The translations under genes and the position numbers were made by a program. The notes beneath the pieces were generated by a model. That model searched no databases. It had not been told where the DNA came from and saw only the letters and a program-made list of their open reading frames with translations. Shown in pieces: positions 1 through 11,489 of a stretch of DNA of 64,000 nucleotides; positions within the stretch are counted from its first letter, which is position 1; the number at the start of each line of letters is the position of its first letter. The DNA is taken from positions 1 to 64,000 of the forward strand of contig NW_004450465.1 in the NCBI RefSeq assembly GCF_000321225.1. The letters run 5' to 3'. Source of the DNA: Odobenus rosmarus divergens. Taxonomy: Eukaryota > Chordata > Mammalia > Carnivora > Odobenidae.

Positions 1-1657
1 ATGCTCATGGATCGGAAGAATAAACATTGTTAAAATGTCTATGCTACTCAGAGCAATCTATACCTCCAATGCCATCCCGATCAAAATTCCAATGATATTT
101 TTCAAAGTGCTGGAACAAATAATCCTAAAATTTGTATGGAATTAGAAAAGACCCCGAACCACCAAGGAAATATTGAAAAAGAAAAACAAAGCTGGGGACA
201 TCACATTGCCTGATTTCAAGCTATATTACAAACCTGTGATCACCAAGACAGCATGGTACTGGCACAAAAACAGACATATAGACCAATGGAACAGAATAGA
301 GAACCCAGATATGGACCCTCAACTCTATGGTCAAATAATCTTCGACAAAGCAGGAAAAAATATGCAATGGAAAAAAGACAGTCTCTTCAATGGTGCTGGG
401 AAAATTGGACAACATGCAGAAGAATGAAACTCGACCATTCTCTAACACCATACACAAAGATAAACTCAAAATGGATGAAAGACCTCAATGTGAGACAGGA
501 ATCCATCAAAATCCTAGAGGATAACATAGGCAGTAACCTCTTTGACATTGGCCATAGCAACTTCTTTCAAGATACATCTCCAAAGGCTAGTGAAACAGAA
601 GCAAAAATGAACTTTTGGGACTTCATCAAGATAAAAAGCTTCTGCGCCGCAAAGGAAACAGTCAACAAAACAAAGAGGCAACCCACAGAATGGGAGAAGA
701 TATTTGCAAATGACACTACAGATAAGGGGCTGGTATCCAAGTTCTATAAAGAACTTCTCAAACTCAACACCCAAAATCAATTAATCAAGTCAAAAAATGG
801 GCAGAAGACATGAACAAACACTTCTCCAAAGAAGACATACAAATGGCTAACAGACACATGAAAAAATGTTCATCATCATTAGCCATCAGGGAAATTCAAA
901 TCAAGACCACATTGAGATACCACCTTACACCAGTTAGAATGGCAAAAATGACAAGGCAAGAAACAACAAATGTTGGAGTGGTTGTGGAGAAAGGGGAACC
1001 CTCTTACACTGTTGGTGGGAATGCAAGTTGGTACAGCCACTTTGGAAAACAGTGTGGAGGTTCCTCAAAAAATTAAAAATAGAGCTACCCTATGACCCAG
1101 CAATTGCACTACTGGGTATTAACCCTAAAGACACAGATGTAGTGAAAAGAAGGGCCACATGCACTCCAATGTTCATAGCAGAAATGTCCACAATAGCCAA
1201 ACTATGGAAAGAGCTGAGATGCCCTTCAATAGATGATGGGTAAAGAAGAAATGGTCCATATATACGATGGAATATTATTCAGCCATCAGAAAGGATGAAT
1301 ACCCAACTTTTACATCAACATGGATGGGACTGGAGGAGATTATGCTAAGTGAAATAAGTCAAGCAGAGAAAGTCAATTAAGGAATAGCATGGAGGACATA
1401 AGGAGAAGGAAGGGATAAATGAAGGGGGAGGAATTAGAAGGAGGGATGACTCATGAGAGACTTTGGACTCTGAGAAACAAACTGAGGGTTTTAGAAGGGG
1501 GTAGGGGGATGGGTTAGCCTGGTGAAGGGTATTAAGGAGGGCACATACTGCATGGAATACTGGGTGTTGTATGAAAACAATGAATCGTCGATCACTGCAT
1601 CAAAAACTGGTGATGTATGGTGACTAACATAACACAATAAAATAAAATTAAAAAAAA
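1..1657 (+). mobile_element. L1 LINE, carnivore-type, 5' part outside window
   Basis: 3' portion of a LINE-1. The window opens inside the reverse-transcriptase ORF2, passes through its degenerate C-terminal part (to about 1240-1380), and continues into a G-rich 3' UTR (1390-1620) that ends in an A-rich tail near 1640-1657. The 3' UTR, with its actttggactctgagaaac and actgggtgttgtatgaaaac stretches, matches the carnivore L1 type I remember. Several frameshifts and stops make it inactive. Its divergence looks moderate compared with the much older L1M pieces elsewhere in the window. The subfamily name is not certain. Confidence 0.93.
173..1243 (+). pseudogene. L1 ORF2 C-terminal remnant (frameshifted)
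   Basis: Remnant of the L1 endonuclease/reverse-transcriptase protein, C-terminal domain only. The reading is spread over at least four overlapping frames (173-427, 253-813, 810-1076, 1028-1243), each open but none continuous, so several frameshifts are present. Recognisable L1 ORF2 segments include [20 protein letters not shown] near 837-890 and [15 protein letters not shown] near 1083-1130. The polymerase and endonuclease domains lie outside the window. No functional protein can be made. Confidence 0.88.
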
Positions 1658-3849
1658 GAATGTATGAAATAGAGACAAATGAAATTCATCAAGAGAAAAA
1701 GGACAGAAATGAAGGACAAAGACCCCCAACATAAGTGTAATTGGTGTTCTTTAAAACCATTCAATGATAACAATAGCTAAAAAACTTTTTGAAATGAATT
1801 TATAGGTCGCACATAGGTATGTGAAAAGAGATAAATATATGTTTGTGATAAGTCATAGCTTAGAAAATAATAATTTAGTTAAGTATATAGATGGAAATTT
1901 GAGTAGCTTATATAAGGAAGGAATTAGGGTGGCCTTAGACATCTTTCTACCATCATGTTGTGCCAGAGAACAATAATATAGTATCTATATTTATGAAAGT
2001 CTAAGAAATCGAAAGTATAACAAGAAATTTATACCTAGCATTGTTCTTCATTAAGTCACAGACTTATTATTAAAATTAAAGATTTTCTCAAGCATGAAAT
2101 AATTGAGGAAATACAGCACCCAAAATCCTTTCTTTCAAAAATTGATTGATTAAAAAAAAATGATTGATGACCAAATCTAGACAGCAAAGATAAAAAAAAT
2201 ACATAAATTATCTGATAGTAGATAATCTTTGCTAAAATACCAATGTTGAACATTTGAATACAGATTTAAGAATAAATAACCATGGGGCTTATATAGCATA
2301 GTAACTTAACAGTATAATTAACAAAACTAAGAATAATAGAGAGGTGGAAAAAGTGTAGAGTGTACTAATTTACTTTACTTCCAAAGCAGGGAGACAATTG
2401 GTAGTTAAAAAGAGAAAGAAAAAATTGTGTTTTTAAAATTTTCATTTTTTATTCTTTTTGGGGAAACTTTCATAGCTACCATCTTCTGAAATTAAAAAAA
2501 AAAATCTGACCTTCACCATTTCTTTCATTTTCAGTTTGGTTTCTTTCATTCTGTTAAATATAATTTAAAAATACATTTTATTTTAATACTTTTTGTTAAA
2601 AATAGCATGCAAGTGTGATTTTATTTTTATAAAAGTTCTTTCTTTGTTCATGGGTCTATCCTTCTCTCCATATTCTTAGAGATGCTTGGAATAATGTCCA
2701 CCTCATATCTGTCATGATTAGTTCTAGGTGGAGAAATGTGGGAATTTTTTAATCTTTTATTTTTCTGTATTTCTGCAATTTCTTCTTTGAATTTGTAACA
2801 TTAAAGCAATAACAAGTCAATTTTCAAAATAACAGAAATGGCCATTTATATAGGACACTAAGCAGCTAAATAGAGAACCACTAACCACTTCTATATCCTT
2901 ATTCATTTTAACAATCAGATTTACTTCCCCATCTTTAGTTCCATAGCTCCATACACTTTGAATTTTGAAGAATATTATTAGGATGTTTATTAACTTAGGA
3001 GCCCAAGCATATAGACATTCTATCATAGTATAGCATTAAATATTCTTAGGTTTTGATTCTACACAGAAAAAGAGTTCGTATTCTCAATTTCCTTAAAGGG
3101 AACATTGTTACCTGAACTTAATTTAGCCTTATTTTTGTAAATGTTGTTGTTGGTATAATGAAATATTGTTAGCCTTCAGCTCACTAAGCATGTAATCCCA
3201 TCGACTATTAGCTGGCTTCCTCAGGGAGTGCAAACACATTGCTAAGGATCTGTCATCTTACCAAGTATGACTTCTAACCCCCAGCAGAATATACAAATGA
3301 AAAAGGACACAGTTTTAAAGAAGCAGTATAGAGTAAATAATGTCTCTGTATGAATAGAGAGGGGCAGTCTTATGAGAACACTGTCTACTACTTTGTCAAA
3401 ACTAAAAGAATGCTAGAACTCCATATGGCATGTTTACATGTAGTTTTATTTCCAACTTTCTTCTCCTTCAAGTTTTGGGCAAATGTTCAATTCATTCTGG
3501 TTCAACTAGAATAGATTCATATTTATAAATATAAGCTTGACATTGCAAAAGTTTACCTTTCCTTTCTTTGTTTATCTACCTTAAGTAGATTGTTCTGAAG
3601 GAATTATGGGTTCATATGAGGTCAGGATGTACTTTTGATTGTTAAGGGGCTGATCACCTGGTGACCTGATTACTTTATTCATCAATGTTGGATAAATTCT
3701 CTAGTGCATTGGATATTCCATCATGTGGATTCAATAAACAGAAGTTTTGAATATCCAGTATAGACAAAGCTTCATGCTGAGTTGGAGAAGTAGTTAAAGA
3801 TAAAATCGAGGTGATTCTCTTGTGTCAATTTAGATTTTAACTTTTCCAT

Positions 3850-3881
<32 letters not shown>

Positions 3882-4177
3882 AGGATAAAATGAGCTATCT
3901 ATCTATTAAAAGTGAAACATTTAAAACTTTATAAAATGTATTTATTAACCATGTTCTATATGGATGACTCTGCTAACTATAATATTTTGGATAATGTGAC
4001 TCACAGCAAGACTAGTTTCTTACAAGAGACTCAGTACAGGGAAAGTGGTAGCAGAATAGAAAACAAGGGAAGGAGTTCTGGATATAGCCAGAGTTGAGCA
4101 AGGATGGAAGAACTTTATAGCCCAGTTGTATCTTTAAAACAGAGTACAAGATAACCGGCAAAAGAAGAAAAAAAGAA
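1658..4177. other. Unassigned AT-rich DNA
   Basis: No recognisable gene or clear transposon apart from the (CA)n at 3855-3881. T-rich and A-rich runs occur near 2148, 2490 and 2735. A short stretch near 2745-2810 resembles the tail of an old L1 3' UTR but is too short to call. The ORFs here are under 70 codons and look random. Confidence 0.6.
3855..3881. repeat. (CA)13 microsatellite
   Basis: An uninterrupted dinucleotide run of 13 AC units plus a final A. Perfect runs of this length are commonly polymorphic in mammals. Confidence 0.98.
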
Positions 4178-4300
4178 GGGCACCTGGGTGGCTCAGTCGG
4201 TTAAGCATCTGACTCTTGATCTCAGCTCAGGGTTTGGTCTCAGGGTTGTGAATTCAAGCCCTTACTTTAGAAAATTAAAAACAGAAGACAAGAAAAAAGA
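4178..4300 (+). mobile_element. Can-SINE, older type, 3' truncated
   Basis: Starts with the tRNA-like head gggcacctgggtggctcag and continues through the box-B-like region to about 4265, then goes straight into an A-rich tail. The CT-rich 3' half is missing. The 'gactcttgatctcagctcag' variant marks an older SINEC subfamily. A-rich similar sequences on both sides (4161-4177 and about 4283-4301) may be the target duplication. Confidence 0.88.
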
Positions 4301-4581
4301 AAGGGTCACATAAACCAGTTGTTGGCACGTTTGACTTTGTATCAGTAGAAATGCTTGATTTAGTATAAGGATTTTAGGAAAGAGAAAAGGCCATGCATTC
4401 AAACAGCATAATAACACAAATATAGAACTGAGCAACTGACATTACCAGGCAGATCAAAATTGAAAAAGCCACCATCCTATCTTCAAGGTGCCTTCCATCT
4501 AGTAGGTAGGGTAATATAAATAAATAGATAAGGATATAAAAATGATAAATTGTGAATTTTCAAAGGAAGTATGGTGGCCAC

Positions 4582-4949
4582 TGTGATGCACCATGCACAT
4601 CCCCTTCAGGAGTGAAAGATTCGTTCACCAACTGCTGGAAGAAAACCTTTAGGGGTCACCCCCAGAAGAATTGCCTCAGCTGAAGAGACATGCTTCCTTG
4701 CTAGGTAGCTGCACCTAATGATTAATTGAAGTGGGGGTATAAATGCTAGTTCCCTATCCTGATTTCAGGACACTCCACAGAATTATCTGAGGCCCTCATT
4801 GAAACTAAACCAACTACTCTTGCTGTCCAGTCCTGCTTTTTTTTATCTTTCCTTCCATGGGTGTTGATCTCAAGATTATTCCCTGGGGAATCATCTACAT
4901 GTTAATTGCTGTATCCATGTCTGCTTCCTGAGGAACCAATTCCGTAGCA
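4582..4949 (+). mobile_element. Probable ERVL-class solo or 5' LTR (LTR33-like)
   Basis: About 368 bp with TG at the left and CA at the right. The right end has the 'gtctgcttcctgaggaacc' motif that I associate with the 3' end of mammalian ERVL LTRs. A 'gtataaat' TATA-like box lies near 4737-4744. The family name is from memory and uncertain. It is an ancient, inactive endogenous retrovirus remnant. Confidence 0.5.
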
Positions 4950-5440
4950 GTTCATATCACTAACAGTTCAAGAACACAGATGGTGGGATGGAACTTGGGG
5001 ACTGGACCATTTACCAGTTGGCGGGCAGTAAGATCCCAGTCGCTGGTGGTAGGTGGAATATAACCCCTGGTAGAAGGTAGCAGTGTCATTGTTAAACCTT
5101 GCACTGATGAACTGGGATGCAATAGTGGTGGAGGAGAATTCACTAGCTGGCATGATATTATCAGGCTTTTGAGAAATAAAGCAGAGATAGGATCTATAAG
5201 GACTACTGAGATAGTTGACTCTTGCTAAGCTTTATGGATATGCAGGACCAGCAGGCAAAAGATGAGTTACTATTTTGGCTTAGGTGCTTGATACTGGTAA
5301 GGCTGCTGTCATACAAGTGGTCAGGGAGGAATGAGTTGGGTACCAGATGGTATGGTTGGGATCCTCTTGATGGCTGCCTACCCCATTTCGACAGTAAATG
5401 ACAGTTGCTCTCTCTCCTGTCATGGAAGCAATGTTGCTTT
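4950..5440 (+). mobile_element. Possible ERVL internal leader
   Basis: Lies directly downstream of the probable LTR and is GC-richer than its surroundings. It carries no open frame over 65 codons on the sense strand. Its position suggests the degenerate leader of the same provirus, and I see no recognisable gag motif. It could equally be unrelated unique DNA. Confidence 0.28.
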
Positions 5441-5444
5441 AGAA

Positions 5445-5590
5445 GCTAGAAGCCAGAAGACCCAGCTGAATTCTAATCTGAGCTAAGTATTAATTATCTA
5501 TGTGAATTACTACATATCTCTGGTTTTCAGTTTCCTATGTGTGAAACGAGGAGGCTAAACAGCTGATATCAAAGTTCTTCTTCAGCATTA
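5445..5590 (+). mobile_element. MIR SINE
   Basis: Shows the order expected of a sense MIR: a degenerate tRNA-derived part, a core region near 5490-5520, and the 'ctctggttttcagtttcctat' motif near 5518-5540. It is highly diverged, as expected for this old family. Confidence 0.55.
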
Positions 5591-7194
5591 TTATTATAAA
5601 AGAAAAAAGTGGGCAAATATAACATTTAAAAGAAGTCACAGATTTCATGTTTTTTTTTTAAATATAGCATTTTATGTATAGTCTAGAGAAGAGAACATAT
5701 AACCTTGTGTTTTTCACTCTTTTAGTATGGTAAATGGAACAAGTCATTTTGTGATGTGAGGAATGATCGGTAAAAGACAAATTCACCAAATAGAAGTTAA
5801 AGGGCATATTAAAGCAGATACCATTAGAATATCTCTACAATTTAAAGTATGTTGTGGTTCTATTATACACATGGAAAGGATTAAAATGGAATACTGATAG
5901 AGATAGCCCTGCTTCAGAGTTGGGATGAAGCATTCATGTGAAGGAGGGTAGGTTCCACTTGATTTCTGGAAGCTGATTCAAAAAAATTTACAAAAAGTTT
6001 TAATGCTTTAGCATTCTACTGCTCACTTATAATTTTAGAATTTTTAATTTAAAAAAAAACTTATCCAAAAAAACTAATAGAACTTTTCTGGATCTGGTTT
6101 AGAGATGGTCTCTGTAGTAGTAAAATTTTTAAAATCCAGTTAATATAGCAATACAGAAGAGGGTGGGTGATACAAGCATTCACAAGCATTCCTTTTAACC
6201 ACCTGCTAAGATTACTCAGGAAGCTGTAGATTATATGGAAATATGTCTTATTAAAGTCAGAAATTCCTAATACAAATTACATTCACTTTGTGAGTCAGGC
6301 AAACTACTTAAACTTTCTGCACTAGTATTCTATTAAATTGATTTTTTTAATGTGTGTGTATGTGATCCATAGTGGAAACTCAGAACAGTGAGCATTACTG
6401 ATATGTCAGTTGTTGCTTCTTTAATTCATTTAACTTTATTAGTCAAATAATATCTTGTAGATAATTTGAAAGAACTATGAAGTCATTTTTCCCTTCAAAA
6501 ATGTTGGTTTTCTTTATAATAAGTTATCTTAATAAACTTCCATTACCAAACTTACAGAGATAATAAAAACTTCAACTGATATATAGTATTAATGATATGA
6601 TGTATCCTCATGACTTAGAATGTTGTAGGAAACAGAAATATGAGGAAGGGAATCCAGTTCAGTACCTTCACTGACCATCATTGTTCCTCATTAGTCAAGC
6701 CAGCAATAGATCTGGTTTTGCCATAATAGCAGTGGGTATGAGATAATTATATTAACTTCCAAACAGAAACCTAATTGTAAGCATAAACCTAGCAATTTTT
6801 TTAGGATAAAACTAGAATTAGTTTCTAGAAATTTTATTTTACTCATCATTCTTTTATCTTACATATTAACCACATACACATACAGTTGCTATGACATGCC
6901 ATTTACATAACAAAATGGTTACTGCCTTGCTGGTTTGGCTTTACACTCTATCTAATAAAGTATTCTGATTATAGAGCTTTCTCAAGATCTTTGACCTTTT
7001 GTTCCATAAGAATTGTGCATGGTCTAAATACATCGTAGAAGCCATGCCTACATTTTCTAACTTTCCCTTTCTCTACCTATTTTCCCCTGCTCTGTTTCCT
7101 ACTGTGCCTTTCATTTTTATTCTCATTCATTTCTAAAAATAGATGACCATTCATTCTTTTGAAAATTTCTGAAACAAATAAAAAAAATACTATG
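5591..7194. other. Unassigned AT-rich DNA
   Basis: No gene is seen. A weak MIR-like core (sense, about 6285-6330) is the only repeat hint. There are a T-run near 5650, an A-run near 6052 and several poly-purine stretches. All ORFs are short. Confidence 0.5.
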
Positions 7195-7364
7195 TCCCTG
7201 AATTGGGAAGATTCAATATTGCTAAAGTATCAATTTTCCTCAAATTAATCTGTAGATTTAAAATAAACCCAGTCATAATCCCATCAGGCTTTTTCAGTAG
7301 AAACTGATAATCTGATTCTAAAATTTACATGGAAATTCAAAAGGCCTAGAATAGGCAAAACAAT

Positions 7365-7563
7365 CTTTTTTTTTTTAAGGTTTATTTATTTTAGAGCAAG
7401 AGAGGGAGAGAGAGTGTGCACATGAATGGTGGGGAGGGGTAGAGGGAGAGGGAGAGAAAGAATCCCAAGCAGACTCCCTGCAGAGCATGGAGCCTGATGC
7501 AGGGCTTGATCCCACGACCCCAAGATCATGACCTGAGCTGAAATCAAGAGTTGGACACGCAAC
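7365..7563 (-). mobile_element. Can-SINE, older type, 5' truncated
   Basis: Reads on the minus strand: T-run (the tail) at 7365-7376, AG-rich tract, and tRNA-like body to about 7560. The terminal tRNA head (complement of gggcgcctgggtggctcag) is missing, so it is 5' truncated. Inserted in the L1M copy. Confidence 0.9.
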
Positions 7564-7645
7564 CATAAACATAAAAAGTAAAAATGTAATAATGTTTTTA
7601 GAAGAAAACAGAAGGTCTTTAGGATTGGAAGAAAGCAAATGTTTT

Positions 7646-7856
7646 TTATTTATTTATTTATTTATTTTAAGATTTTATTTATTTATTTGACAGAGAGAGA
7701 CACAGTGAGAGAGGGAACGCAAGCAGGGGGAGTGGGAGAGGGAGAAGCAGGCTTCCTGCTGAGCAGGGAGCCCGATGCGGGGCTCGATCCCAGGACCCTG
7801 GGATCATGACCTGAGCTGAAGGCAGACACTTAACGCCTGAGTCACCCAAGCGCTCT
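7646..7856 (-). mobile_element. Can-SINE, young type, with TSD
   Basis: Near full-length copy with a (TTTA)n tail complement at its left end and a body close to the young consensus. It is flanked by near-identical duplications: gaaagcaaatgttttt at 7631-7646 and gaaagcaaaggttttt at 7857-7872, with one mismatch. Inserted in the L1M copy only 82 bp from the previous SINE and in the same orientation. Confidence 0.95.
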
Positions 7857-8938
7857 GAAAGCAAAGGTTTTTTAGAAAGTCACAACAATCAATAACCATA
7901 AAAGAAAAATCATTTTATCTTTATGATGAATAAGTTACTCTTCAGCAGAATTAAAAGCCTTTGTTCATCAAAAGACACAATTAAGAAAATGAAAAGGCAA
8001 GCCAAATCCCAGGGGAAAATATTCGCAAACTATGTATCTGACAAAGGCCTATATATTTCTGGAGAGGTCACTTACATCATTAGTCATCAGAGAAATTAAA
8101 ATTAAGATCACAATAAGATGCCACTACATACCTACCAGAATGTCTAAACTTTAAAAAGACACAACATAAAATGTTTCTGAGTATATTAACCAACTAGAAT
8201 TCTCAAACCCTGTTAGTTGGAGTGTAAAATGGTATAAAAATCTTAGGAAAACTTTTGGTAGATTCTCATAAAACTAGACATACACTTTACCCTATAACCC
8301 TGCAATCCTGCTCCTAGGTAGTCACCAAACAGAAATTAAAACATATGTTCATAAAGACCTAAAACAAATGTTCATAGCAGCTTTATTTATGTTAGACAAA
8401 AACTGGAAGCAGTCCAAGTGTCCATGAAAAAGAGTAAATAAATCTCTGGTGTACTCAGCTAATGGAATACTATTAAGCAATATGAAGGAACATGATACTA
8501 ATACATAAAACACTGATATTCCTAAAAAATTTTGATGAGAAAAAGATACCTTACCCAGAAATGTACGTATTATATTTTTCTATTTACATGAAGTTCTGTA
8601 ATAGGTAAAACTAATCTCTGGTGGGAAAAATAATTAAAACAGTAGTTGTCTTTGGGAGATATGCAAAAGGATTGATCAGGAAGGGGCACAAGAAAACTTT
8701 CTGGAGAGATGATATTCTTTATCTTGGCAAATCTTTGGGTTACATAGATATTCATATTTATCAAAATTTATCACATGGTGCACTTAAGATTTGTGCAATT
8801 CACTGTATGGCAATTTAAACTAAAAAAAAGAAAGAGAGAACTATAAACAAAATTGAACCCTAGTTAATGTTATGCATCCTGAAGTGTTCAGGAGTGAAGG
8901 GTACAGATATCAGCAACTTACTTTATAACATATCGATA

Positions 8939-9117
8939 GGGCACCTGGGTGGCTCAGATGGTTAAGCGTCTGCCTTCAGCTCAGGTCATGATCCCAGGGT
9001 CTTGGGATCAAGTCCCGCACCGGGCTCTCTGCTCAGCAGGAAGCCTGCTTCTCCCTCTGCTTCTCTCTCTCTCTCCTCCTCTGTCTCTCATGAATAAATA
9101 AATAAAATCTTTTAAAA
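8939..9117 (+). mobile_element. Can-SINE, young type
   Basis: Full tRNA-like head, CT-rich segment shortened to about 50 bp, and AATAAA-rich tail. The short flanking matches tatcgata and tatcaata fit a weak target duplication. Inserted in the 3' UTR of the L1M copy. Confidence 0.95.
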
Positions 9118-9197
9118 ATGTATCAATAATGATACAGATTGATGAAAGGTCAGAGAAATGGATAGTTGGAAGATATGTGATAAAGCAAATAGAGCAC

Positions 9198-9268
9198 AAT
9201 GTTTATTTTAAAAGTCTGATGCTCTGCCAACTGAGCTATCCGGGCTCATGGGCAAAATGTTTATTTTA
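9198..9268 (-). pseudogene. tRNA-Lys(UUU) 5'-half retropseudogene with TSD
   Basis: On the minus strand, 9211-9245 reads as the first 35 or so bases of a lysine tRNA: acceptor 5' strand, D arm, anticodon stem and the start of the anticodon loop. It stops just inside the UUU loop. Eight further bases (9246-9253) sit upstream of the tRNA 5' end. The insert is bracketed by a perfect 13-bp duplication, aatgtttatttta, at 9198-9210 and 9256-9268. It lies inside an L1M 3' UTR that reads through normally when one duplication and the insert are removed. This fits a tailless tRNA retropseudogene made by L1 machinery. It is closer to a true tRNA-Lys than to the Can-SINE head, so it is not a SINE fragment. 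Confidence 0.82.
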
Positions 9269-9345
9269 GCATCTAGATTGTGTTTAAGTCAAGTTTCTTA
9301 TATTTTTGAAAATTTTCATAATTAAATATGGGATAAAAGGAATAA

Positions 9346-10639
9346 GTAAATATGAAAGTTGATTTTATAAAATTTAATGGTGCTTATACTAAATAAGCTT
9401 CTAATTTGAAATTATCTGACTCAATATATTGTCTGTTTTACAAGAAGATATTTTTTTTAAATGGCAAGCCGAAGAGAGAACCATGAATGAAGAAACTGTT
9501 TTTAAAGTGCTATAAGGATATTGAGTGCCATGGGATTGAGTTTGATGTTTTACTCAAATTTTTCAGTAAAACACTTCCAGCCATGAGAGCATATTTGATC
9601 TTACCATATAGACTAAGATTTGTGCTTAAATTAGTAGGTAAAATTTTAAAATTGAAAGAGACCTTAGCAATCATCTTCTAATCCACTTGAATAGCAGCAT
9701 GTTTACCAACAAGACTGGGAAATCTGACTCATTGCCCTCTGAAGTTCTCTTGTGCTATTTTGAGAACCAGTCAGACAAGCATCTAGACTACCAGGAAGAG
9801 CCATCTGTGAAATGGGCACAATAATGCCCTCTGATATTTAAGACCTTACAGAACATACCAACTCTTTGGATTGTTCATAACACTGTGAGAAACTTAAATA
9901 CCACTTGTGATTTTCGATTTTATGTGTACTACATCACGGAGATAGACATTTCAGGTCAGAGGATTTCAAAAGGCGAGATTTACCAGCTGTAATTTAACTC
10001 TTGATTTCCCATAAAGTATGCATCAGTCAAAATGCAATAATCCAAGTGACCATGAGGGACAAACACATTTGAAAGTAGAGCAAGTAGTGGTGAGAATACA
10101 TTCAGACAGCTATAAGGTTCACCTCTCTTCACCATAAATTAAATTCTCCAAGTGAAGGAGAATTTACAAGTTTTATGTTTATATACTCTTCAAAGATATT
10201 TAGAATAAAACAAATGTATTCAAATGCATAAATGTGAGCTTTCTGCAAAGTAAAACATTAAATCTGAAGAAATACATTATTTGATAGGGACATAGCAATA
10301 AAATATTTACCAAACAAACCAGTTTCTAAAGGATTTTCATTTTATGTGGATTCAAAGTATTCCATTTTTAAAAATGCTCACTTTCAATATATGTCAATAT
10401 AACCTTTACTGCATCTTGCTCCTAGAGAGAAGGCTAAGAAAGGAAACGTGCTCACTAATTAGTTTCCTCATAATAAAATTCCCAGAAGAGCATTATAAAA
10501 AATACATTTCCAGATTGCCATAGACGTATAAGAAAATTCTGAGAGCTCTGCGGAACACTGTTAATATGCTAAATAAGTACATTTTAATTTATCTATTAAA
10601 TGGCCGAATGAGTGGAGAGAATAATGAATTTCCATAGTA
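9346..10639. other. Mostly unassigned DNA
   Basis: Repeat-poor and AT-rich. A short MIR-like 3' half (sense, about 9795-9900, 'catctgtgaaatgggcac') is the only repeat I can suggest. ORF 9487-9681 (64 codons) has no features of a real gene. Confidence 0.5.
9795..9900 (+). mobile_element. MIR 3' fragment
   Basis: The stretch 'gccatctgtgaaatgggcac' followed by 'aataatgcc' and a 'gattgttcataacactgtgag' segment follows the order of the MIR 3' half. It is short and diverged. Confidence 0.45.
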
Positions 10640-10915
10640 TTTTATAGTTTTCAGGATATTTTGCTTTCTTTATCTGATTTGATCTTCATTATATCAAACT
10701 AGGAAGTATCAGAAGATGGAGTGAGTGTTAATACATTTATTTCACCTGTTAAGCAATTGAGGCTCAAATAGTAGTCTAAAAAATAGTAATGTTCTCTTAA
10801 TAAAATCAGATAATAAAAGACATATAGTAATTTGTCAAGTTCTCAGAGTAAATAAGTACCAAAGACAAGACTAAAATATATGCTTTCAAGCTAGTGTTCC
10901 TTCCACTGAAACTTC
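10640..10915 (-). mobile_element. MIR-type SINE, antisense
   Basis: Shows the antisense MIR order: 'tttgatcttcatta', then a 'caattgaggctcaaata' segment near 10755, a diverged 'gtaatttgtcaagttctcagag' core, and a terminal 'gtgttccttccactgaaac' near 10890-10910. Highly diverged. The MIR3 or MIRb subtype is not decided. Confidence 0.55.
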
Positions 10916-10986
10916 TTTCTGAATTTATCACTTAAAGTGGTATCACATCAAGTAATCTTTTTATTTTTAAAAAATACATTAGTTTA

Positions 10987-11200
10987 GGGGTGCCTCGGTA
11001 GCTCCATCCATCAAGCATCCGACTCTTGGTTTCGGCTCAGATCATGATCTCAGGGATTGAGCCCTGCATCAGGATCCATGCTTAGCATGGAGTCTGCTTG
11101 GGATTCTTTCCCCCTCTCCCTCCTCCCTCTCTGCTCCTACCCAACTCCACACTGCTTGCATGCTCGCTCTGTCTCAAATAAATAAAATCTTTAAAAAATT
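10987..11200 (+). mobile_element. Can-SINE, older type
   Basis: Full-length sense copy with a diverged head (ggggtgcctcggtagctcc), a small deletion in the ctgggat region, a long CT-rich segment and the tail 'aataaaatctttaaaaaatt'. More diverged than the young copies. Confidence 0.93.
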
Positions 11201-11408
11201 AAAAATTTAAATATGTTAGTTCCATCAAAGCATCATAAATCTGTTTCCATGTTTTCCTAATGTGCTTGACAAAATGACACATAAACATAAGATTCCATAA
11301 CGGGGCCCAATAGTTCAATATACTCAAATTGGTGGTAGTAAGAATTAAATGGTCAGCACAACTTGCATTTCTTGCTCTTTCTCCTTTCCTTCCTTTCTTC
11401 TAACAATG

Positions 11409-11478
11409 TCTATCTATCTATCTACCTATCATCTATATCATCTATAATCTTCTATCTATCATCTATCTACCTATCTAT
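11409..11478. repeat. (TCTA)n / (TCTATCA)n imperfect microsatellite
   Basis: About 70 bp of tctatctatc-type tetranucleotide units with interspersed tca and tac variants. It lies just upstream of the solo LTR. The interrupted structure suggests lower mutability than a pure repeat. Confidence 0.93.
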
Positions 11479-11489
11479 ACTTACGAATG

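Larger units (their letters stand above)
7195..9345 (+). mobile_element. Old L1M LINE (ORF2 end plus 3' UTR), fragmented by four insertions
   Basis: Starts with an ORF2 stretch (ggaaattcaaaaggcctaga at about 7331) and continues through the ORF2 C-terminal region (about 7860-8560). The L1MB/L1MC-type 3' UTR (about 8560-9345) contains 'gtgcaattcactgtatggcaat' and ends with 'gaaaattttcataattaaat'. It is interrupted by Can-SINEs at 7365-7563, 7646-7856 and 8939-9117 and by a tRNA-derived insert at 9211-9255. Removing the inserts restores the element's order, so all four are younger than it. Heavily diverged and dead. Confidence 0.82.

Noticed and set aside
253..813. 186-codon ORF, the longest in the window
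   Set aside because: It is part of the decayed L1 ORF2 with frameshifts on both sides, not a host gene.
9211..9245. Functional tRNA-Lys gene
   Set aside because: Only the 5' half is present; the anticodon stem 3' strand, T arm and box B are absent, so it cannot be an active tRNA gene.
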